13,783 bases of DNA from Paracoccaceae bacterium (GTDB taxonomy: Bacteria; Pseudomonadota; Alphaproteobacteria; Rhodobacterales; Rhodobacteraceae). The position numbers and the translations under genes are program-made. The first letter of the stretch is position 1, and each line of letters begins with the position of its first letter. Positions 1-6,686 of this stretch are shown piece by piece. Below the pieces are notes generated by a model. That model saw nothing but the letters and a program-made list of their open reading frames with translations, ran no database searches and was not told where the DNA came from. The stretch spans positions 1 to 13,783 of the forward strand of contig DLZA01000182.1 in NCBI GenBank assembly GCA_003447515.1. The letters run 5' to 3'.

Positions 1-77
1 GATACCGAAGCTATGTCTCAAAGCGATGCTGCCAGACGAATTAGAACTCGTCTCTACTAGGTCAGATAATCTTTCCT

Positions 78-785
78 TTACGCCGCGCCAAGACCGCGCC
101 ACTCGGCGAGAGCTGCTGTTTGGTTATGCTTGAAATGGTCACGTTTTGATAGACTGCGGTCCTGATTGAAGTGGTTGAGAACAGATGCATGAACGGAGAT
201 AAACTTCTGCAGACTTCGCATCCTGCGAAACCGGTGCATCGCACGTTCCCTTCGTCGAAACGGCAGATGCGAATTCTCAGCGCGATTGTTCTTCCAGCGC
301 CCCGTTTCCTGCCTGGTGGCATTGCCGATGACCTTCATCGCGGCACCATATGAGCACAACTTATCAGTGACCACGACCTCCGGTTGGCCATATCGTTTCA
401 TCGCCTTCTTCAAGAATTTTAGGGCTGCAGTGCGATCTCGGCGCTTGGTGACGTAACTTTCAAGCACTTCGCCTTCGTGATCTACCGCTCGCCAAAGGTA
501 ATGCTGGACGCCGTTGATTTTCACAAACACTTCATCCGTGTGCCATTGCCAATTCGAGTAACACCGCATCCGGCTGGCCCGTTTTCTACGGATCTCGGCT
601 GCGAATAATGGGCCAAACCGGTTCCACCAAAAACGGATCGTCTCGTGGCTCACATCGACGCCGCGTTCATGCAGCAAGTATTCGACATTCAGAAGCGAAA
701 GCGGAAACCGAACATACATCAATACCGCAAGGCGGATGATCTCAGGGCTGGTTTTGAAATAGCGAAATGGGGAGCGTTTTGTCAT
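78..785 (-). CDS. IS6-family DDE transposase, intact
   Basis: A 235-residue transposase of the IS6/IS26 family, catalysing DDE-type replicative (cointegrate) transposition. An N-terminal helix-turn-helix segment occupies roughly residues 10-60 (HETIRFWW near 47-54). The catalytic core follows: D84 in HTDEVFVKING, D141 in VVVTDKLCSYG, and E170 in NNRAENSH, then the arginine-rich RRRERAMHRFR stretch typical of alphaproteobacterial members. The length matches the usual 230-240 residues. I take the ATG at 785 as the start because the second IS6 copy begins at the equivalent MTK; a TTG two codons upstream is possible. It reads away from the sugar cluster. No frameshift or missing catalytic residue is seen, so it may be active. 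Confidence 0.93.
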   Translation of the reverse strand: MTKRSPFRYFKTSPEIIRLAVLMYVRFPLSLLNVEYLLHERGVDVSHETIRFWWNRFGPLFAAEIRRKRASRMRCYSNWQWHTDEVFVKINGVQHYLWRAVDHEGEVLESYVTKRRDRTAALKFLKKAMKRYGQPEVVVTDKLCSYGAAMKVIGNATRQETGRWKNNRAENSHLPFRRRERAMHRFRRMRSLQKFISVHASVLNHFNQDRSLSKRDHFKHNQTAALAEWRGLGAA

Positions 786-830
786 TCGCAATGCTAAATC
801 GCCACCCTGCCCTTCACAACTGAGTTTCCT

Positions 831-841
831 CTGACAAAGCC
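831..841. repeat. IS6 inner terminal inverted repeat, left copy
   Basis: CTGACAAAGCC on the plus strand. Its reverse complement, GGCTTTGTCAG, matches GGCTTTGTCAA at 13370-13380 at 10 of 11 positions. It lies about 45 bp upstream of the transposase start, where an IS6 end is expected, and defines the junction between the IS and the sugar cluster. Confidence 0.75.
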
Positions 842-862
842 AAAGTTATTTTTAGTCGAAAC

Positions 863-1990
863 TTAGCCGTCCATGCGGGCTGATTGGACGAGGTCTTCGT
901 TGATTTCAATTCCAAGACCTGGACCATTGGGCAGATTCACAAACCCTTCGGTGTGCCAGACAGGTCTATCCACCAGGTCCTTTTGCGCTTCGCCATAGAC
1001 AGGTTGTAGTTCAAGAATATAACAGGCTGGACTGGCAAAACTAAGTGCTTGGCTTGCCGCACCGACGATCGCCGTCGAGAAGTTATGCGCATTTGCCTGA
1101 CGACGGTTAAGAGCGCAGATTTCGGCAGCCTTTCGGAAACCCGTGATCCCCTCAACCCGCCCCGGATCAAGGCCAATCACGTCTACTGTCCCAGTTTTTA
1201 TTATTCGCTGAACACCTATTGCGTTCCATTCCCGCTCACCATACGCAATGCGAATACCGGATGCCGCGCGCAAGGCTAAATAACCTTCCGGGTCGTCGTT
1301 GCCTAACGGTTCTTCCAGCCAAGCGACACCGCGCTCTTCAAATGCGCGCGCGCGGCGGACGGCGGTAGGGACATCCCAAAAGTTCTTTACCCCTAGATCT
1401 ACCATCAGGTCTTTACCGGGGCCCATAGCCGCCTTGACCTTTTCCACAAATTCTAGATCACGAGCTTCTTCAAATCCTAAATAAGCGTTGCCAGCCTTGC
1501 CGAAACCGACCTTAGCACCGTGCAACCCAGTGGCAGTATGACTTGCGATATCCTCAGCCATCTTATCGATGCTTGCATGCGTGCCATGCAAGCTTGCGAT
1601 AGCAGGCAGCGTGTCTCGGACTGGACCGCCCAACAAATCAAGCACGCTTACGCTTAACTGCTTACCCTTAAGATCCCATAGTGCAATATCGATTCCAGAT
1701 ATTGCAATTGAAGCAATGCCTGAACCGGTGCCATACCACCAACTATGCTCTTTTAATTTGTACCAAATGGCCTCGGTGTGAAGAGCATTCTGCCCGATAA
1801 TAATCTGACCTAAGCCTTCAACGATCTTTGCGGTCGCAAATGTTGCTTCGGGGAAGTACGAACAACTCTCTCCCCAACCAACCCGGCCATCCGTGTCAGT
1901 AATCTTGACTAGGCATACAGAACGATACCGATTGTGATCTGTGGGTTCCTTATAAGAGACAGGAAGTGCTTCGACGCTAGCGACTTTCAT
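863..1990 (-). CDS. Enolase-superfamily (mandelate racemase/muconate lactonizing) sugar-acid dehydratase
   Basis: A 375-residue enolase-superfamily protein with the MR/MLE N-terminal capping domain (about 1-125) and a TIM-barrel catalytic domain. Visible metal ligands are D198 (VDLGVKNF), E226 (WLEEP) and E252 (YGERE). The general acid/base dyad is D275 (GLDPGRVEG) with H302 (AHNFST), as in mandelate-racemase-type acid-sugar dehydratases. The K-x-K motif is reduced: K160 in GAKVGFGK is present, but glycine (G158) sits where the first lysine is expected. The likely role is dehydration of a sugar aldonate, such as L-fuconate or L-rhamnonate, to its 2-keto-3-deoxy acid; exact substrate unknown. 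It is somewhat shorter than typical L-fuconate dehydratases. The ATG at 1990 has an AAAGGA ribosome site. It follows the SDR gene by 22 bp, so the two form an operon. The gene stops 21 bp before the IS6 end, but its C-terminus looks complete. Confidence 0.85.
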   Translation of the reverse strand: MKVASVEALPVSYKEPTDHNRYRSVCLVKITDTDGRVGWGESCSYFPEATFATAKIVEGLGQIIIGQNALHTEAIWYKLKEHSWWYGTGSGIASIAISGIDIALWDLKGKQLSVSVLDLLGGPVRDTLPAIASLHGTHASIDKMAEDIASHTATGLHGAKVGFGKAGNAYLGFEEARDLEFVEKVKAAMGPGKDLMVDLGVKNFWDVPTAVRRARAFEERGVAWLEEPLGNDDPEGYLALRAASGIRIAYGEREWNAIGVQRIIKTGTVDVIGLDPGRVEGITGFRKAAEICALNRRQANAHNFSTAIVGAASQALSFASPACYILELQPVYGEAQKDLVDRPVWHTEGFVNLPNGPGLGIEINEDLVQSARMDG

Positions 1991-2012
1991 AGACGGTCCT
2001 TTTCTAAATGTT

Positions 2013-2783
2013 CTAATCTAGTCTACTCATCATTGACTTGAAAGGTTCTTCGCGAACATCAAGCAGCACATCATCTAGTTTACGGGCCTGAGGACCACAA
2101 AGCCAGGCCATTACGCTTGCAGGTACGTTGGGATGTACCAGATCACTTTTTTGAATTTTACTGATAGGATTAAGACCTGCCATGCGGATTTCTTCCTGCA
2201 TTTCGGTGTCTGTGGGTGGAATACCAATAAAGAAGAATTGCACACCGCTACCTTCCAGGTCTTTAGCGAACATTAAGGTCAACATACGCGCCGCAGCCTT
2301 AGAATTACAATATGCAGCCCATCCTTCCATGGGAGTTGTTGCTGCACCCGTACCTGCGTTGATAACTACACCTTTCGATGCTCGCAGAAAAGGCAGGGCT
2401 GAGCATGTCATCCGGTGAACTCCCAACGCATTTACTTCATAGGCTTGGCGCAAAGATTCTGTCGCCAAAGTGTCGATATGGGCTATCGGCGTTATAGCTC
2501 CAGCATTATTTATAAGAGCGTCAAGTTTCCCCGTTTCAGACTTAATTCGGGTCAAAACAGACGAAATTTGACCTGCGTCTGTTACATCTAATTCAACAAT
2601 CGTACAGTTAGTTAAATGATTTGAATAGTTAACGTCTGGTGAACCCAAGACGCCGGCGTAAACTTTTGCGCCTTTACTAACCAATTTACCCGCAAGGACG
2701 GCACCAATTCCACGTCCCGCACCCGTAATTAGAATAGTTTTTCCCGACAGATCCGGGATTTCAATTGGTAATAGATCGAACAT
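2013..2783 (-). CDS. Short-chain dehydrogenase/reductase, probable 2-keto-3-deoxy sugar acid dehydrogenase
   Basis: A 256-residue classical SDR. The Rossmann cofactor motif TGAGRGIG is at residues 20-27, NNAG at 92-95, and the catalytic YxxxK is Y158/K162. The position 13 residues before the tyrosine, normally the catalytic serine, is Thr145 (INAGTG), a conservative but unusual change. In the diketo-hydrolase route an SDR oxidises C4 of 2-keto-3-deoxy-L-fuconate or L-rhamnonate to the 2,4-diketo acid with NAD+; that role is inferred from the dehydratase downstream and the FAH hydrolase in the divergent operon. It could instead be the sugar 1-dehydrogenase. I choose the ATG at 2783 because AAGGAAAG lies about 9 nt upstream. 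A TTG ten codons earlier (2813) would give 266 residues but overlaps the palindromic operator. It is first in the minus-strand operon. Confidence 0.85.
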   Translation of the reverse strand: MFDLLPIEIPDLSGKTILITGAGRGIGAVLAGKLVSKGAKVYAGVLGSPDVNYSNHLTNCTIVELDVTDAGQISSVLTRIKSETGKLDALINNAGAITPIAHIDTLATESLRQAYEVNALGVHRMTCSALPFLRASKGVVINAGTGAATTPMEGWAAYCNSKAAARMLTLMFAKDLEGSGVQFFFIGIPPTDTEMQEEIRMAGLNPISKIQKSDLVHPNVPASVMAWLCGPQARKLDDVLLDVREEPFKSMMSRLD

Positions 2784-2934
2784 TTCTCTTGCTTTCCTTT
2801 TACGAATCGTCAAATTGGTATTACCAATTAATAGGTAAGAGACATGATGCAGGATGTCAAAATCTATCGGTATGAAGTGCTGTATCAGTAGTTGCGCTGC
2901 GATGTAGGGCGCTAAGCAAAAATAAAGGACGATT
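2784..2934. promoter_or_regulatory. Divergent promoter region between the SDR operon and the transport/catabolic operon
   Basis: These 151 bp separate the start codons of two divergent transcription units and are the only substantial control region in the cluster. They hold the palindrome at 2813-2829. On the minus strand a perfect TTGACA lies at 2860-2855, but the best -10-like hexamer, TATTAA (2833-2828), is 21 bp away, longer than ideal, so the promoter call is weak. If real, that -10 box overlaps the palindrome, which would suit repression. I see no convincing -35/-10 pair for the plus strand. AAAGGA at 2924-2929 is the ribosome site for the gene at 2935. Confidence 0.6.
2813..2829. promoter_or_regulatory. 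Perfect 17-bp palindrome, probable GntR/FCD operator
   Basis: AATTGGTA-T-TACCAATT is a perfect inverted repeat with 8-bp arms and one central base. It resembles the E. coli ExuR/UxuR box (AAATTGGTATACCAATTT), and those proteins belong to the same FadR/FCD subfamily of GntR regulators as the product of 10179-10913. It sits about 30 bp upstream of the SDR start, in the region that must drive both operons. A lone half-site, AATTGGTA, recurs at 2763-2770 inside the SDR gene. The palindrome is seen directly; the link to this cluster's regulator is inference. Confidence 0.75.
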
Positions 2935-3714
2935 ATGACAACTACCCGTTACGGTATCAGCAAGCCAACTGAAGACGATATCCGCAAAAGTGGCTTTTCA
3001 ACGCCTTGGGATGCTCCCATGATTCCGCCATTCCCCTTTGAGTTCCGCAACGCAGAAGTTATGACTCTTTTTTGGCGCACTGATCCTGCCGCCGCGGCCT
3101 TCTTGCTGCCTCCCCCACTCAAACCTGACGGCGACATTGTCTGCGCACACATTTATAAAATGAATGACACCGATTGGCTGGGACCTTACGCGGAAGCTAA
3201 TGTAATGATTGCAGCTCGTTTTGAGGACCTGGCAGGGGCATATACTCCTTATCTGGTGCTTTCATCGGATATTGGCGTTGCACATGGTCGGGAAGTGCAC
3301 GGTCAACCAAAGAAACTTGGTCAACCTAGCATAGAATTTCGAGGGGATCTGATGGTAGGTGTCGTTGAGCGCAATGGCATCAATGTTTTGTCGGGAACAA
3401 TGCCCTATAAGCAAAAGCGGGTTGATGCAGGTGATTTGGCCCCATATTTTGATTTTACAACAAACATAAATCTTAAATCTGTAGATCATATTGATGGAAA
3501 ACCAGCCATCAGACAGCTGACGAGACGGAAGCTAGCGGATGTCATTGTTCATGAAGCTTGGGCAGGCCCTTGCACCGTCGAATTGAGGCCAAACGCACAG
3601 TTACCTATATCTCGTTTGCCAGTGCTTGAACCTCTACAGGGTTTCTACTGGCGTGCCGATTTCACGCTCGTCATGGGCGAAATCATTTATGATTATCTAG
3701 AGGATGCGCCATGA
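2935..3714 (+). CDS. Acetoacetate decarboxylase-like protein
   Basis: A 259-residue member of the acetoacetate decarboxylase (ADC) superfamily. The family signature GREVHGQPKKLG is at residues 118-129, with adjacent lysines K126/K127. In Clostridium ADC the equivalent pair is the Schiff-base lysine and the neighbour that lowers its pKa, so Schiff-base chemistry is likely kept. E87 (YAEAN) and E120 are candidate active-site acids. Other ADC-like proteins decarboxylate beta-keto acids or carry out aldol and dehydration reactions. Here the gene leads the main operon and is coupled by an ATGA overlap to the dehydrogenase at 3711, so its substrate is probably a keto or diketo acid made in this pathway rather than acetoacetate. 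No ADC step is part of the described L-fucose or L-rhamnose routes. The ATG has AAAGGA 6 nt upstream. Fold is sure, substrate unknown. Confidence 0.85.
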   Translation: MTTTRYGISKPTEDDIRKSGFSTPWDAPMIPPFPFEFRNAEVMTLFWRTDPAAAAFLLPPPLKPDGDIVCAHIYKMNDTDWLGPYAEANVMIAARFEDLAGAYTPYLVLSSDIGVAHGREVHGQPKKLGQPSIEFRGDLMVGVVERNGINVLSGTMPYKQKRVDAGDLAPYFDFTTNINLKSVDHIDGKPAIRQLTRRKLADVIVHEAWAGPCTVELRPNAQLPISRLPVLEPLQGFYWRADFTLVMGEIIYDYLEDAP

Positions 3715-4670
3715 CTTTAAGCGTTGTAATATCAGACTATACTTTTCCAAATCTCGCACAGGAGCAGGCGGCAGCTGAAGCTAAGGGAGCGTCCTTAGTA
3801 GCCTATCAAAGTAAGTCCGATGCAGAACTTGCAAAAGTGGTAAATGGAGCGGATGTGGTGGCTGTACAATTTGCCACGTTTGGACCTTTGTGTTGTGCTG
3901 CTGTGAAGCCTGGCGCTACGGTTATTCGCTACGGAGTGGGCTATGACAATATCGACCTAGAGGCTGCCAAAAAAGCAGGGCTTAAGGTCGGCTATGTCCC
4001 AGATTACTGCATAGATGAGGTTGCCGAACACAGCTGTGCTGCCGCCATGGCGCTATTGCGGAAATTGGTACCATTGGATGCTTCTGTGCGAGCAGGCGAA
4101 TGGGCAGCAGTAAAACATGCCAAACCGATTAAACCCTTTGCAGAGACGACTTTTGGGTTCTTTGGAATGGGACAAATCGGACAACGCATTCTAACACGCC
4201 TTAAGGGCTTTGGATTCTCATTTATTGTTGCGGATCCTGGGCTTTCAGAGAAGCAAGCGGAAAAAATGGGTGCAGCTTTGGTCGATGAGGATACACTTTT
4301 GACTAATGCGGACATTATTTCGTTGAATGCGCCAGCGACGGTTAAAACAACAAATTTTTTTAACGCTGCCCGGCTGGCGAGAATGCAGCCTCACGCGATG
4401 ATCATTAATTCTGCGCGTGGTCAATTAATCGTTGAAAACGATCTTGCGGATGCCCTCGAAAAAGGCCTTATCGGCGGCGCCGCAATTGATGTCTTCCAAG
4501 CTGAACCCTTAGCAATGTCTTCGCTATTGCGGAAAGCTCCCAATCTGCTGCTAACTCCCCACGTGGCGTGGTATTCCGAAGCTGCTATTAACCGTCTTCA
4601 AGGCTTTGTAGCTCAAGATATCACGCGAGCACTAAACGGCGACCTCCCCCGTAAACCTGTCAGGATTTAG
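3711..4670 (+). CDS. D-isomer-specific 2-hydroxyacid dehydrogenase family protein
   Basis: A 319-residue NAD(P)-dependent dehydrogenase of the D-2-hydroxyacid family (phosphoglycerate dehydrogenase/CtBP-like). The split substrate domain (about 1-100 and 290-319) encloses a Rossmann domain with GMGQIG at 152-157. The catalytic triad is complete: R236 (NSARGQL), E265 (FQAEPL) and H284 (TPHVAW). Such enzymes interconvert 2-keto acids and D-2-hydroxy acids. It may act on a keto-acid intermediate or on an end product, but the diketo-hydrolase route from L-sugars gives L-lactate, so plain lactate oxidation is not an obvious fit. Its start overlaps the ADC-like stop as ATGA, and its stop lies 3 bp before the hydrolase ATG, so the three enzymes are co-translated. 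Specificity cannot be read from the sequence. Confidence 0.88.
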   Translation: MTLSVVISDYTFPNLAQEQAAAEAKGASLVAYQSKSDAELAKVVNGADVVAVQFATFGPLCCAAVKPGATVIRYGVGYDNIDLEAAKKAGLKVGYVPDYCIDEVAEHSCAAAMALLRKLVPLDASVRAGEWAAVKHAKPIKPFAETTFGFFGMGQIGQRILTRLKGFGFSFIVADPGLSEKQAEKMGAALVDEDTLLTNADIISLNAPATVKTTNFFNAARLARMQPHAMIINSARGQLIVENDLADALEKGLIGGAAIDVFQAEPLAMSSLLRKAPNLLLTPHVAWYSEAAINRLQGFVAQDITRALNGDLPRKPVRI

Positions 4671-4673
4671 ACT

Positions 4674-5516
4674 ATGAAACTGCTTCGCGTTGGACCTTTA
4701 GGTCAGGAAAAACCAGCAATATACGATCGAAATGGCGCCTACCGCGACCTGTCTGCCCATATTAAAGATTTGTCTGGTGACGTTCTAAACGACGAAGGTC
4801 TCGCCAAATTGCGTAACATTGATGAGGAAAGCCTTCCCATCTTGGACGCTAACATCCGTATCGGTGCTTGCGTTGGCCATGTAGGTAAATTTATCTGCAT
4901 TGGCTTGAATTATTCAGACCACGCCGCTGAAACAGGTATGACCCTACCTGATGAACCAGTCTTATTCTTTAAGGCTACCAGTGCGATTTGCGGCCCAAAC
5001 GATGACGTCCTGATCCCCCGTAATAGCACTAAGACTGACTGGGAAGTTGAGCTAGGCATTATTATCGGTAAAGAGGCCCGTTACGTGAGCGAGGGCGCTG
5101 CGATGGACCATGTTGCAGGATACTGCGTGATTAACGATGTCTCTGAACGCTCCTTTCAACTCGAAAGGAGTGGCCAATGGGTTAAAGGAAAATCTGCCGA
5201 TACATTCGGTCCCATCGGCCCATGGCTTGTAACCCGTGACGAGGTGGCAGATCCACAAAACCTGAAGATGTGGCTGGAGGTTGACGGTCATCGCTACCAG
5301 GAAGGCAGTACGTCAACAATGGTCTTTGGTGTCCGCCATTTGGTCAGTCATATTAGTCAGTTCATGTCGTTACAAGCCGGAGATGTGATTTCAACCGGGA
5401 CACCACCTGGAGTTGGAATGGGTCAAAATCCGCAAACATATCTGAAAGAAGGGCAGGTAATGTCCCTTGGAATTGAGGGCCTGGGAGAGCAGGAACAAAA
5501 GGCGGGCCAAGCCTGA
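4674..5516 (+). CDS. FAH-family hydrolase, probable 2,4-diketo-3-deoxy-L-fuconate/rhamnonate hydrolase
   Basis: A 280-residue fumarylacetoacetate-hydrolase-superfamily protein: a short N-terminal domain (1-65), then the catalytic domain starting at CIGLNYSDHA (75-84). The metal-binding acids are E124 and E126 (DWEVELG) and D155 (INDVSER), followed by GKSADTFGPIGPW at 172-184. This subgroup is often labelled ureidoglycolate lyase, but close relatives in sugar clusters hydrolyse the C-C bond of 2,4-diketo-3-deoxy-L-fuconate or -rhamnonate to pyruvate and L-lactate. The nearby dehydratase, SDR and mutarotase favour the sugar role; no purine-catabolism genes are present. The ribosome site is AGGA at 4662-4665. 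I am confident of the family, moderately so of the substrate class. Confidence 0.87.
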   Translation: MKLLRVGPLGQEKPAIYDRNGAYRDLSAHIKDLSGDVLNDEGLAKLRNIDEESLPILDANIRIGACVGHVGKFICIGLNYSDHAAETGMTLPDEPVLFFKATSAICGPNDDVLIPRNSTKTDWEVELGIIIGKEARYVSEGAAMDHVAGYCVINDVSERSFQLERSGQWVKGKSADTFGPIGPWLVTRDEVADPQNLKMWLEVDGHRYQEGSTSTMVFGVRHLVSHISQFMSLQAGDVISTGTPPGVGMGQNPQTYLKEGQVMSLGIEGLGEQEQKAGQA

Positions 5517-5582
5517 TGGTACGGCCAAAATAAATGTAACCGGTGCACTAGCACTTAAATCATGAAATCATTGGAGGAAATC

Positions 5583-6629
5583 ATGAAAAATATCTTTAAA
5601 CTAACGGCCGCTGCAGCACTTTCGCTGGGCACAGCAGGGGCTACACTAGCTGGCGGGCATTCAGTTTCACTGACCCCAGGAGAAGACATCAATATGGTCC
5701 TTCTTCCAAAATTTTTGGGCATTTTGGTGTTTGACCAAGCTAATGAAGGTGCGCAAGAAGCCCACGCAGAGCTAGGTAATACTGGAGAGTTGCTGTTTGT
5801 TGGTCCTACCCCCGAAAATTCAACGGCAGGTCAGATTGAAATCATGACGACTTCAGCAACACAAGGTCAAGGAGCTGTGATGCTTTCCAACAACGCTGGT
5901 GACCAGATCGTACCCTCGGCTGTTGCGGCACAGGCGGCGGGGACTCGCGTTGTCACTTGGGATAGCCCAATACCGTCCGGTGAAGGTGAGGACGTATTCG
6001 TTGCACAAGTCGATTTCGGCTCTATAGGTACTGTGATGGCTGATATGGCGCATTCTATCCTTGGTGGCTCCGGGCAGATGGCTGTACTTTCAGCAACGCC
6101 AGATGCAGCAAATCAAAATGCATGGATCGCTGCGATGGAAGACGCACTCAAAGGAGAAAAATACTCTAATATTGAATTGGTTGATATCGTTTACGGTGAT
6201 GACCAAGCTGAAGTGAGCTACAACCGTGCGCTGGCTCTCGTGGATAAGCACCCTAATCTTGGCGTAATTATGTCTCCTACTACGGTGGGTATTCAAGCTG
6301 CTGCGAAAGCGATGCAGGACGAAGGTATGTGTGGTCAGGTTGGGGTGTCTGGTCTTGGTCTGCCATCTGAAATGGTCAGCTATACCATGAACGGATGCGC
6401 TCCAGAGTTTGCGCTTTGGGATTTCCGCGATCTTGGTTATCTGACCTATTACACGGCTTATGGTTTGGCCTCAGGCCAAATGAAGGGCGAGATTGGTGAA
6501 ACTTTTAACGCAGGAAGAATGGGTGATTTTACCATTGAGGAAGATCCAGGTCGTCCCGGTTCCTCCCGTATTCTTATGGGAGACTTTACAGTCTACAACT
6601 CCGAAAACGTTGAAGCTGCATCCAAATAG
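5583..6629 (+). CDS. rhaS: Rhamnose-type (CUT2) ABC transporter periplasmic substrate-binding protein
   Basis: A 348-residue periplasmic sugar-binding protein of the ribose/galactose-binding type I fold (CUT2 class). The start has KNIFK, a hydrophobic segment and an Ala/Gly cleavage region near residues 20-24 (ATLAGG), a Sec signal peptide. The mature N-terminus [19 protein letters not shown] is characteristic of RhaS-like rhamnose-binding proteins, and [13 protein letters not shown] and VVTWDS continue the fold. I choose the ATG at 5583 because GGAGGAAA (5573-5580) sits just upstream; an earlier ATG at 5562 would place a charged stretch before the signal peptide. It is followed by a strong hairpin and the ATPase gene, the usual order. 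L-rhamnose is the best guess; L-fucose or another 6-deoxy sugar is possible. Confidence 0.88.
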   Translation: MKNIFKLTAAAALSLGTAGATLAGGHSVSLTPGEDINMVLLPKFLGILVFDQANEGAQEAHAELGNTGELLFVGPTPENSTAGQIEIMTTSATQGQGAVMLSNNAGDQIVPSAVAAQAAGTRVVTWDSPIPSGEGEDVFVAQVDFGSIGTVMADMAHSILGGSGQMAVLSATPDAANQNAWIAAMEDALKGEKYSNIELVDIVYGDDQAEVSYNRALALVDKHPNLGVIMSPTTVGIQAAAKAMQDEGMCGQVGVSGLGLPSEMVSYTMNGCAPEFALWDFRDLGYLTYYTAYGLASGQMKGEIGETFNAGRMGDFTIEEDPGRPGSSRILMGDFTVYNSENVEAASK

Positions 6630-6633
6630 TGCA

Positions 6634-6664
6634 TTGGGCCAGTGGAATATCTTCACTGGCCCAA
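6634..6664 (+). terminator. Strong intercistronic stem-loop after the binding-protein gene (attenuator or mRNA stabiliser)
   Basis: TTGGGCCAGTG (6634-6644) pairs perfectly with CACTGGCCCAA (6654-6664) around a 9-nt loop: an 11-bp GC-rich stem starting 4 nt after the stop codon. No T-run follows, so it is not a classical intrinsic terminator. In this position, between a binding-protein gene and its ATPase gene, such hairpins usually protect the upstream message or cause partial termination, giving more binding protein than membrane components. Confidence 0.8.
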
Positions 6665-6686
6665 ATGAACGCCTAAAGGTTTCTCA

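Larger units (their letters stand above)
9..841 (-). mobile_element. IS6-family insertion sequence, left copy (outer end uncertain)
   Basis: An apparently intact IS6-family element carrying one transposase gene on the minus strand. The inner end is set at 841 by an end sequence (831-841) that matches the end of the second IS6 copy at 13370-13380 in inverted orientation. The outer end is less certain: AGCTATGTC at 9-17 matches the inner end GGCTTTGTC at 7 of 9 positions and would give an element of about 833 bp, close to the 0.8 kb usual for the family. The element ends only 21 bp beyond the stop codon of the dehydratase gene. The expected 8-bp target duplication cannot be tested because the outer flank is only a few bases long. 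Confidence 0.75.

Noticed and set aside
842..849. AAAGTTAT as an IS6 target-site duplication
   Set aside because: It has no matching copy at the right IS6 inner flank (13362-13369, CACAAGGC), and the true partner would lie beyond the outer IS end, which is not visible with confidence.
863..1990. 3,6-anhydro-L-galactonate cycloisomerase as the enolase-superfamily enzyme
   Set aside because: That enzyme is also in the superfamily and occurs in marine bacteria, but the motifs as I recall them differ and no agar-related gene is present.
2784..2813. Upstream TTG start for the SDR (266 residues)
   Set aside because: The ATG at 2783 has a good ribosome site, and the extension (TIRKRKARE) is not part of the SDR fold and runs into the operator.
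4062..4076. AAATTGGTACCATTG as a second regulator operator
   Set aside because: It lies inside the hydroxyacid dehydrogenase gene, the arms are imperfect and the half-site spacing differs from the palindrome at 2813; probably chance.
4674..5516. Ureidoglycolate lyase as the product of the FAH-family gene
   Set aside because: Common database label for this subgroup, but there are no allantoin or purine genes nearby and the dehydratase, SDR, mutarotase and transporter point to sugar-acid cleavage.
5543..5554. GTGC-ACTA-GCAC dyad before the binding-protein gene as a terminator or operator
   Set aside because: Only a 4-bp stem, no T-run and no similarity to the main palindrome.
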